From assembly GCA_030015575.1 (NCBI GenBank), contig CM057347.1:408488248-408552247 (forward strand): 64,000 nt of DNA. Reading direction: 5' to 3'. Position numbers and translations under genes: made by a program. The notes under the pieces are model-generated. The model ran no database searches, was not told where the DNA came from, and saw only the letters and a list, made by a program, of their open reading frames with translations. This DNA is from Agapanthus africanus (lineage: Eukaryota > Streptophyta > Magnoliopsida > Asparagales > Amaryllidaceae). Below are positions 28,819-37,210 of the stretch, piece by piece; within the stretch, counting starts at the first letter, position 1; every line of letters starts with the position of its first letter.

Positions 28819-29037
28819 TGCTTAAGAACAGGTTCAGGTCTCTGTAACTTAAGACTTTTAAATCTTATGAGCCGTGAGGGTCCCATAAGAGAGTTCTCCT
28901 TACGAGTCGTGAAGATCTCGCAAGTGTAATTTCTCCATAGGGATCGTGAGGATCCCTAAGTGTGTTGCTCCCTTGTGAGTCGTAAGGATCTCACGCGGGT
29001 GGTTTCTCCTTACAAGGTCGAGAGGATCCTGTAAATG
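28819..29037 (-). other. Six-hairpin cassette 3 of element B
   Basis: Lead stem CTTAAGAACAGG ... CTGTAACTTAAG (28820-28853), then TATGAG/CCCATA, TTACGAG/CTCGCAA, ATAGGGA/TCCCTAA, CTTGTGAG/CTCACGC and TTACAAG/CTGTAA, in the same order and spacing as the other cassettes. Confidence 0.7.
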
Positions 29038-29045
29038 TCTTTTAA

Positions 29046-29133
29046 CGAGGTTGCGCCCTTTCGGGTTTTCACAAACACTCGCCGGTAGCCTTGCTGTTTT
29101 TACTCACGGAGCCCTTTCGGGTTTTCATCCGTG
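29046..29133 (-). other. Paired GAAA-capped hairpins of element B
   Basis: Plus strand CCCTTTCGGG at 29056-29065 and 29112-29121, with outer stems CGAG/CTCG (29046/29078) and CACGGA/TCCGTG (29105-29110/29128-29133). Same structures as in A and C. Confidence 0.7.
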
Positions 29134-29344
29134 CCCATTTTGCTTATGGACATACTGTTTTTTTATTCTTTTTATTTATTTTTATTCTTTTATTTTTTTT
29201 ATCGGCTTTGGGATGTTTCAATCCACCGTAGTTTATCGACATCTCGTTCAACAGCTAGTTTTAGGACGTAGCAGTCCGTCATTAGTTTAAGGACGTTTCG
29301 GTCCGTTGTTGAAGAAGGCCGGCTACTACTTACAGAGTTTGGGC
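29134..29344 (-). other. Integrase-proximal 3' spacer of element B
   Basis: T-rich tract, then two GGAC-N6-GTCC words (29262-29276 and 29291-29304). Non-coding. Confidence 0.5.
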
Positions 29345-31330
29345 TTAGGAAGATATCGAGCGGACATAGTCGTCGTCATCTATCATTGACCTAGGCTGTG
29401 ACTCATTAGCGTAGTATTTCTTTAGGAAGCGACCGTTTATTGGCCTGAAAGGCCTTTCACCATACATATCCATGAGTAGATAGGCTCCACCCTGGTAAAC
29501 CTTGTCTATGATGTACGGGCCTTCATAGTTCAGCTCGAATTTTTCCCGCTTGGCGCGATTGGGGATCATAGGTCTTTTGACCACTAGCACAAGTTCGCCT
29601 TGGCGGAATGTCCTCGGCCTGGTCAATCTTTCATATGAGCGCGCCATCTTTACTTTATAAGCCTCCAGATTTTGTTGCGTTATGAGCCGGGTTTCATCAA
29701 GAGCATCAAGCTCCTCAAGCCGAAGGTGAGCATTTTCTTCGTCGGTCAGCTCGTAGTGGACTGCCACTCGTAGAGAGGGTAATTCTATTTAGAGGGGGAG
29801 TACTGCTTCTGTACCGAATACCAACGCGTACGGTGTTGTGTTCGTGGCCATCTTGAACGTAGTTCGATATGCCCAGAGAGCTTCTTGCAGTCTCTCGTAC
29901 CAGTCCCTTTTATTTCGGGACACCGTCTTCTTCACGATCTTCGTCAAGGTCTTGTTGAAAGCCTCAGCTAGACCGTTAGCTCTGGGATTATAAACCGATG
30001 AGTATCTCCAGTCTATGTTGTGTTGTTGCACGAAGCGGCTGATTTTGTGGCTTCTGTAGGCTGGCCCGTTATGGGAGATGATCCGTCTCGGAGTTCCGAA
30101 CCGATAAATGACGTGCGTCTTGAAGAAATGGAGGATATTCTCCGTCTTCACTTCCCTCAGCGTTACTGCTTCTGCCCATTTGGAGAAGTAGTCAGTCGTC
30201 GCCAAAATGAATCGATGTCCCCTGGACGATGCTGGTTCGATGAGGCCGATTACACCAGTCCCCCACATTTCGAACGGCCGGCTAGCCACCGTTAGATGGA
30301 GTGGATTTGGATGCTGATGGATAAAGTCCCCATGGATCTGGCACGAGTGGCATTGCTTCGCATACTCGAGGCAGTCATGGATCATCGTGGGCCAATAATA
30401 ACCCATCCGCTTGATTTTCAGCTTCATCTTCAGCCCGGCTTGGTGAGAACTGCAGAGTCCGTCGTGAACTTCTTGGATGACTCTTTTTGCTTCTTCATGT
30501 CCCAGGCATCTCAACCATAGAGAATCAAACGACCTCTTGTATAGAGTATCATTGACGAAGGCGAAAGACAGAGCTCGTTTCATAAGCTGATGTCTTGAGG
30601 ACGCATCTTCAGGTGTTCGACGGGATTTGAAGTAGTCTATAAAGACTTCTCTCCAATCCTCAGCCTTTTCCTGGTCTTTTATTTGCATAGCCATTTGCTC
30701 AGTCACTCCCTTTCCTTCGGATGATTCCGGAGATATTTCTGCTGGGGCAAGCACCCGACGGCTTTGTACCACGATTCTTACGTCATCGAGGTTCTCGTCG
30801 GCCAGTTCTTTAGCGAGCTTAGCTAGTGCATCTGCTTTGCTATTTTCCGCATGCGGTATGCTTTCCAGCATGTAGGAGGGAATTTGAGTCAGCAATTGCT
30901 GTACTCTCTCGCCATATTTCACCAGTTCGGGTTTGTATGTTTGGTAGTCGCTATTTATTTGACTGACGACCAGTTGAGAATCTCCATATATGAGGAGGTT
31001 TTCAATTCCCATGTTGATGGCGATCTCGAGGCCTGCTATCAAAGCTTCGTATTCGGTTTCATTGTTCGTCCTCGGCTCTGTTAAGGAGAAAGCGAAGTGC
31101 ATTATCCCTCCTTGTGGAATTACGAAGATGAGGCCTACCCCCGATTTGATTATAGGGGTGCTTTGTTTGCGCTTCTTCATGGAAGACGCTCCATCAAAAT
31201 AGAGTTCCCATCGGGTATTACTACCGTCGATCGTATCAAACGCATGTTCGTCTGGCAGCTCGCAATTCAGAGAGGAATCGGCCGGTATCGGATGCTCAGC
31301 GAGGAAGTCGGCGATGGCCTGGCCTTTCAC
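29345..31330 (-). pseudogene. Second RNase H and integrase of element B, catalytically altered
   Basis: Frame from about 31330 to 29345 with one stop at 29789-29791. It begins in the RNase H linker, then has the archaeal-type RNase H (YFDGA, TNNETEYEAL, YGDSQLV, KADALA), the integrase HHCC module, the core, and a GPY/F-type C-terminus ('YEGPYIIDKVY'). Two changes fall on the catalytic triad. The first Asp position reads WGTG (near 30262) where A and C have WGTD, and the second reads ISHNG (near 30080) where A and C have ISDNG. The integrase of this copy should therefore be inactive even if the frame were open. Confidence 0.85.
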
Positions 31331-31569
31331 TGCCTTAAGAGGTTAATAAGTTATTGAGAACTCCATCAAGAGCAGGGCCCATTAGCGAGCCGACCTGTCA
31401 GTATGGCCTTTGACATCAAATATTTGAGAGGGTCCACCTTCGATATGAGACGGAATTCATGTGCCAATGCATAGTGTTTGAGTTTTGTTATCGTGAAGAT
31501 CAACACCAGACAGTGTTTCTAGATGGGGGAATAGTTGCTTTCTTCCCCCAGGAGAACTCGGCTTAAGTA
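31331..31569 (-). pseudogene. Broken RNase H (tether) region of element B
   Basis: Continues the RT ORF, but with stop codons (31570-31572 and near 31345) and a frame change relative to the downstream RNase H/integrase frame. The remains of the 'YYLSR...' and 'PIEK' segment are recognisable by comparison with A and C. Confidence 0.7.
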
Positions 31570-33576
31570 CTAAAGAGCTCTTTCTTTTCCTTGGTCGTTC
31601 TCTTGTGCCCATGATGCGCCTAAGGAACCTTCGAGGGCGGTTGTATAAAGAATGAGAGGCTTTCCCTTAACCGGAGCATCCAACACTGGCAGATTCTGCA
31701 GGTATAGCTTGATTTCGTCCAGCGCGCTCTGACATTTGTGATCCCAAAAGGAAGGGGTTCCCTTCTTCATCAGGTGACTGTAAGGGCGGCACTTGCCTGA
31801 GAGGTTGGCTATAAATCGCCGGATGTACGCGAGCTTCCCTTGGAGAGACCGCAATTGCTTGAGAGTCCTTAGCGGAGGCATTTCCATGATCGCCTTGATC
31901 TTTGACGGATCTATCTCGATACCTCGGTGTCGGACGATGAATCCTAGGAATTTTCCCGAGGAAACTCCGAATGCGCACTTGAGAGGATTCATCTTCAAGT
32001 TGTATTGTCGAAGGCGTTGAAATACGGTCTTCAGATGCTCTAAATGCTCCTCGTATGATTTTCTCTTAACCACGAGGTCGTCGATATAACATTCGACGAT
32101 TTCATGTATAAGGTCATCGAAGATCTTTGTCATGGCCCTCTGATAGGTGGCACCGGCGTTCTTTAGACCGAAGGGCATCACCTTGTAGCAGAATATACCC
32201 AAAGGGGTCCGGAAAGCGGTGTGCTTCTGGTCTTCGGGATGCATCTTTATCTGATTATATCCTGATGAGCCGTCCATGAAGGTGAAAACCTCGTGAGTGG
32301 ATGTGTTATCTATCATCAGCACGGTGACTGGCATTGGGAAATCGTCCTTCGGGCAGGCTTTATTGAGATCCCGAAAGTCTACGCATATGCGCACTGTCCC
32401 ATTTTTCTTCATTACCGGGACGATATTGGCAATCCAGTAAGGATATTGAACTTCCTGGATGAAGCCGGAGTCGATCAGCTTCTTGACCTCGGCGTTGATG
32501 CTCATCTCAAGCTCGAGCCGCATTCTTCTCGGTGCTTGTTTGATTGGTTTTACGTCCGGGGATATCGCCAATTTATGCACAGCAATTTCTGGATCTAGTC
32601 CTGGCATTTCGGAATAGTTCCATGCGAAGCAAACTTTATGCTGCATAAGCACGTCTTTTAATGAAGCCACTCTTCCTTCAGACAACATCTCACTAACGAA
32701 TGTCGGTCGCGGGTCGTTTGCCGTCCCCAACTCAATTTTCTTGAGGTCATCTGCAGTGGGCACCCAAGAAGCTATCGCCTTTTGTGGCTTGATAGGACGG
32801 TCCTCTTCCCGCTGAACTTTCACCTTTTTCTGTAGGCGGGGATAGTCTTGATCAACAACCGAGTCTTGGACTTGACGCCAGACTTTGTAAATCTTAGAGG
32901 ACAGCCGCCGAGGGGGCTGCTCCAGCTTCTTCTCTGTATCATTCCCCACAGGTGAAGGAGTTCTCTTCAGCACTGCAGTAGGAGAGTTTCTGCGCACCTT
33001 GTTGAGCAGTTCAAAGCTGTTCTCGGTTGGAACAGCAGCATCGATCCCCACCGTTGGAGCTGGTGGAGTAAATCCAGAGGGAGAACTGCCCTCAGCCTTC
33101 CGTACTCGGCGCCAGTGACGACGGCGAGCATGTCGCGTAGATGGTGTTGGTTCAGCCGCAGGGGTGACCTCCTCATGCCCCCTGTGTTGGTCAGAATTCG
33201 CTGTTATCAGCCTTTTAAAGACCGACGTCCGTTGAATGGGGACGACCAACCGATCGAAAGCAGACTTCCGAGTAGGGGAAGCAACCTTAGTGATTTCGCC
33301 TGGAACGGGAGCAGGGTTGGTTATCCACTTCAAGATAACGCCTTCCGGTATTGCAGGCTTCTTCATGGGCCCGTTGGAGCTCAGGCCTAGTCTGTTAAAA
33401 ACCGAGGCAGTGGAGTTGGGGGACCCGTTGAGAGGGGCCGCGGTAGTTGTAAGCCGATCAAAGACCGACTTCTTTGGAGCTTCTTGCGACGTCATTGGGG
33501 TATTGAAGATCATTGGTGGGAGCATTGTCTCGAAGAATAGTCCAGTGGTGGCTTGAGTCACCTGCTCCACTGGCAT
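31570..33576 (-). CDS. Gag N-terminus fused directly to reverse transcriptase, element B
   Basis: 668-codon ORF. The first ~270 residues match the N-terminal part of A's gag, including four 'S[VA]F[DNK]RL' motifs, an Arg-rich patch and 'SSKIYKVWRQ'. Near 32758 the sequence passes straight into the segment preceding RT ('DLKKIELG', then 'NDPRPTF'). RT follows with 'DFRDLNKACPKDDFP' and YIDD near residue 497. Capsid, zinc knuckles and protease, which in A occupy about 38148-43100, are absent. The junction is in frame and sits in short sequence similarity ('gcccac'). Such a protein could not form particles, so B would need Gag and protease from another element. Confidence 0.85.
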   Translation of the reverse strand: MPVEQVTQATTGLFFETMLPPMIFNTPMTSQEAPKKSVFDRLTTTAAPLNGSPNSTASVFNRLGLSSNGPMKKPAIPEGVILKWITNPAPVPGEITKVASPTRKSAFDRLVVPIQRTSVFKRLITANSDQHRGHEEVTPAAEPTPSTRHARRRHWRRVRKAEGSSPSGFTPPAPTVGIDAAVPTENSFELLNKVRRNSPTAVLKRTPSPVGNDTEKKLEQPPRRLSSKIYKVWRQVQDSVVDQDYPRLQKKVKVQREEDRPIKPQKAIASWVPTADDLKKIELGTANDPRPTFVSEMLSEGRVASLKDVLMQHKVCFAWNYSEMPGLDPEIAVHKLAISPDVKPIKQAPRRMRLELEMSINAEVKKLIDSGFIQEVQYPYWIANIVPVMKKNGTVRICVDFRDLNKACPKDDFPMPVTVLMIDNTSTHEVFTFMDGSSGYNQIKMHPEDQKHTAFRTPLGIFCYKVMPFGLKNAGATYQRAMTKIFDDLIHEIVECYIDDLVVKRKSYEEHLEHLKTVFQRLRQYNLKMNPLKCAFGVSSGKFLGFIVRHRGIEIDPSKIKAIMEMPPLRTLKQLRSLQGKLAYIRRFIANLSGKCRPYSHLMKKGTPSFWDHKCQSALDEIKLYLQNLPVLDAPVKGKPLILYTTALEGSLGASWAQENDQGKERAL

Positions 33577-33661
33577 CTTGAAAAGGGAGGCCGCTCGGGG
33601 CCCGTAAGTCCTCCTCCAGTAAGGACGGAGTGAGAGTTATAGTTGCAGGTAGTGCAGTTTG
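33577..33661 (-). pseudogene. Start of the element B gag, cut by element A
   Basis: Continues the gag N-terminus upstream of 33576 up to the insertion point of A. The start codon itself is at 55663-55661 on the far side of A. The frame from that ATG does not match the downstream ORF without a small indel in this stretch. Confidence 0.6.
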
Positions 33662-33666
33662 AAGCC
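33662..33666. repeat. Target-site duplication of element A (left copy)
   Basis: AAGCC directly before the TG terminus at 33667; repeated at 55657-55661. Confidence 0.92.
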
Positions 33667-33714
33667 TGTTTCCTGATTTAAAATCAGGAAAGCGTACGGA
33701 AAAGGCTTCAGAAA

Positions 33715-34195
33715 AGGGTCACGTGCTTACACGTGACCAGCAGTCACGTGTTGGCACGTGACATCTAAAACCATCGGCAAGGCAAATTCAGCTTCCCGAC
33801 TACATCAAAGAAAAGGGCTTCAGAAAGGGTCACGTGCTCCCACGTGACCTGGGTCACGTGTTGGCACGTGACAATTAAAAGCGGCTTCAAAGGTAAACCG
33901 GTTCCCTGATCAAATCAAGGAAAAAGCTTCAGAAGAGTTCACATGCTCCCACGTGACCATGGTCACGTGTTGGCACGTGATAATCAAAAGCAGCAGATTT
34001 GTTCTCCGGTTAAATCAAGAAAAAAGGCTCCAGACGAGAGTCACGTGCTCACACGTGACCAGGGGTCACGTGGTGGCACGTGACAGCTAAGCAGCGACCA
34101 GAAAGCAGAGCGCAAAAAGAAAGAAGAGGGCTCGTTCTAAGGGGGTCACGTGCCCACACGTGACCAAGGGTCACGTGGCTACACGTGACCAGCTT
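33715..34195 (+). repeat. G-box hairpin cluster in the A 5' LTR
   Basis: Five sub-repeats of about 100 bp, each with paired inverted G-boxes, GGTCACGTG..nn..CACGTGACC, then a second pair. I count 19 CACGTG here and eight more at 35225-35430. Arms are symmetric around short variable spacers. CACGTG is a known plant bZIP/bHLH site; its activity here is inferred. Confidence 0.82.
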
Positions 34196-34495
34196 TCAAA
34201 GCCTATCTATTAACAGAATTAAATTCTGAGAAAAGACCTCTTAAATCTTTTCAAAGCAACCGATTGAATAAAAGATTTAAAGGTGATTAAATACCATCTA
34301 TCTATGGGAAAATCTCGAATTTGGAAAGATTTCCCCGTAAAATCTAACCAAAATAACAAAGGAGAATCTCTGGATTTAAAATCCAATGGTGAATAAAATT
34401 CACCTAATAATCCAAAGGTCCAAAACGAATGATGGATGCAAATCAAATCTCTCAATGAAAGATTCACCAAAACCAATTGATTCGGCTGCTTCTCC

Positions 34496-34503
34496 TATAA
34501 ATA
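34496..34503 (+). promoter_or_regulatory. TATA box in the A 5' LTR
   Basis: TATAAATA inside the symmetric word CTCCTATAAATAGGAG, followed by 'agccaagagacatacac' (likely TSS region about 30 bases on). The 3' LTR copy is at 53094-53101. This is the expected start of the A genomic RNA. Confidence 0.7.
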
Positions 34504-34729
34504 GGAGCCAAGAGACATACACAAGAGGATATATATGCAGAGGGAAGAAAAGAGAGAGAGCCTTGATACTTTGAAGAATTTGGATCTTCTGCAAAAGAAA
34601 ACCCTAGGTAAGAAAGGGAAGGCTTTTTGAAAGAAAAGAGAAATTAATTCTCAACAGAGTTTAACTCTGATATAAAACAGAAGAACATGGTTCTCTCTTT
34701 GATGGAGGATCTGTAAAGTGCACATCTCC

Positions 34730-35190
34730 CCTTGAGTTGAGAATTTAATTCTCAATGGGTTGAGATCCAGCCATGCAGATCCAAAGCACAGAGAGAGAAT
34801 GCAAGCACGAGAATTTAATTCTCACAGAATTATAGGAATTTAATTCCTTTAAAATAAAATTAGGGTTTGACCCTGTGTTATGGGAATTAAATTCCTTCAG
34901 AATGAAAAGAATCAGGGTTTAACCCTAATTAAGAATTTAGTTATGTGAAAACAACAAGAATTTAATTCCCTTAATCTTACTCCCCAGAATAATTCTCTAA
35001 CAGAGAGTGGGAGTTTAATTCCTTAAAGCTTTTATTAGGGTTTAACCCTATTCAGTTCTTTACATATATGAGAAATTTAATTCCTACAGAAAATTCAGAG
35101 TTCAACTCTTCAAAAGGAACTAGGAATTTAATTCCTCTGAAATTATTGTCAGGGTTCAACCCTACGAGGAATTTAATTCCTGAAAGGGAT
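34730..35190 (+). repeat. GGAATTTAATTCC / AGGGTTTAACCCT palindromic words
   Basis: More than a dozen near-perfect palindromes around TTTAA, grouped by arm sequence: GAGAATTTAATTCTC, GGAATTTAATTCC, AGGGTTTAACCCT, CAGAGTTTAACTCTG. The symmetry is kept whichever arm is used. They lie downstream of the TATA box, so they would be transcribed. Confidence 0.72.
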
Positions 35191-35473
35191 TAACAGATCT
35201 TCTAAACAACTACAGAAAAGAAGGGTCACGTGTCACCACGTGACCCCCCCAAAAGATCTACAGAAAGCCCTTTGAGGCAGTGCCTCACGTGACCCACGTG
35301 ACCCTTGGCAGAAGCTTTAACATACTCCATTTAAACACCCGTCACGTGATGACACGTGATGCTCCAAAAGATGCGATCTTTTCAGCAGAACAAACGAAGG
35401 GAGGGCGCCCTCACGTGCTACCACGTGACCCCTCTTGCCTTCGCGTCTAATGCTAAAATGGAACCCCCGAATC

Positions 35474-35745
35474 CAGTGTTAAAACACTGTTGGGCCTTAG
35501 TGTTCAACACTAATCGAAGAACTTTATTTGCAGTGTTCAACACTGATTACCTTAGTGTTTAACACTAATGTGAGATCTCTGTTGCCAGTGTTTAACACTG
35601 ATCTGTTTTAGTGTTTAACACTAATTTGAGAGCCTTGTTGCTGGTGTTTAACACCAACTATCTGTTAGTGTTAAACACTAACTTGTCAATCTCATTCTCA
35701 GTGTTCAACACTGATTGGTCTGTAGTGTTTAACATTAGGCATTGG
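35474..35745 (+). repeat. AGTGTTnAACACT palindromic word array
   Basis: At least ten copies alternate TAGTGTTTAACACTA and CAGTGTTCAACACTG with ~20-bp spacers, plus GGTGTTTAACACC. Outer bases change in pairs (T..A, C..G, G..C), preserving dyad symmetry. Confidence 0.75.
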
Positions 35746-37058
35746 CCCAATTGGCTAAATGGCCAGAGGTAAACTCTCTCCTCCAATGGACCAACAGGAA
35801 GCCAATATTCCAGACATGATTGGACTTAGCCCAAGCTGGCCATAAGTCCTCAATTCGTAATTAACTGGGCTAATGGGCTCATAACATAACTAATTGGTCT
35901 TGATCCCAAATTGGGCCAAAGACTATTTAATCCACTCCGGTTCCAGGGTACATCTCTTCACTCCTTTGATACTTGGCGTTGTAATCCCTCAACGTCTTCA
36001 AAGAGGTGACGGGTCCCAATGACCACACATTGATACGGACTGTGGGGTCCTTAAACCCATAGACTGCGACGTCCTTAACCTCGACCGAGATGTCTTAAAA
36101 CTAACAACGGACTGTGGGGTCCTTAAACCCATGGACTACGACGTCCTTAACCTTGACCGAGATGTCTTAAAACTACCCATGGACCGCAATGTCCTTAAAC
36201 TGCCCATGGACCGCAATGTCCTTAAATTACCCATGGACCGCCATGTCCCTAAACTGGAACAATAGAGCCACGCATGCTCTTTTTCCGGATCTAAACGATC
36301 CCATTTAAGTTGATCTTAGCCTCAAATACGGCTAACGTATCCTTAAACCTTCAAACAGACTGGACTATGAATCCCTCCAATCAACTTTGGTTCAAGGGTA
36401 CATCTCGGAACTCCTTTGACACCTGTTATTGTAATCCTTCAACGCCGTCAGAGAGGTAACGGGTCCCGACGGCCATATATACTATGGACCACTACGTCCC
36501 CAAACTGGAACAATGGAGCCCAAATGCTCTCTTGTCGGATCTAAACGATCCCGTTAAGTTGATCTTAGTCTCAAGTTAGACTAACGCATCCTTAAAAAAC
36601 GTTTGAGTTGATCTTAGCCTCAAATATGGCTAACGTATCCTCAAACCAAACCCCCAAACCCAAATCTAAGATAATACGGATTTGGACTAGTCCATGCCCT
36701 ACGGGCGACGATATAACTCGGTCTCCGTAAACAATCCACGGGCAACAAAACATAAAATAAACACACACGACACGAAGTGACCATCTGGAGAAGGAGAAAG
36801 TTGTTACCGCGATGCGGTAGCGTAATTAACTGCAGGGGCTTGCGCCTGCAGGGAAGAGCATCCCCACAATCAAAAACCCCTCAAGCGAGGGGGAATCTGA
36901 CGAAATCTGCTACATCGGCCGCATCCGTCTAAACCTCCGATGCAAGGTGCCATAAATCAACTTGGCATTTTTGGAGAGGTAGACGGATAGCACCAAATAG
37001 CATCTGCCCCAAACCTCAGGCGAGACGCCAAGTCTATGCCGCCGTTCTGAGGGGAACA

Positions 37059-37210
37059 GATTCTGGCATGCCCGGTAGGACCTTTTCCTCTTTCCACTCC
37101 ACACTTCGTGTGTCGTGATTCGCGAACCAATCACGGTTCGCTAATGGTTGCCCTTGGGTTTCAGGATACTAAGACTTGGCGTCTTGCTTATTGCAGAAAG
37201 CAAAGGATCG
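37059..37210 (+). other. 5' leader of element A with primer-binding site
   Basis: The PBS at 37064-37081 (TGGCATGCCCGGTAGGAC) begins five bases after the LTR. It differs from the PBS of B and C by two transitions. The rest of the leader is homologous to the B leader at 55664-55812. No ORF of note before the gag ATG at 37211. Confidence 0.75.

Larger units (their letters stand above)
33667..37058 (+). repeat. 5' LTR of element A
   Basis: 3392 bp, TGTTTCCTGA ... GAGGGGAACA. The U3 part (to about 35818) holds five G-box quartets, then clusters of dyad words: GGAATTTAATTCC (34740-35190), AGGGTTTAACCCT, and AGTGTTTAACACT/AGTGTTCAACACT (35475-35750). From about 35818 the sequence matches the R/U5 part of B's LTR. 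It includes GGAC-N6-GTCC words (36030-36250) and a recurrent-motif copy at 36723-36743. Confidence 0.93.
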
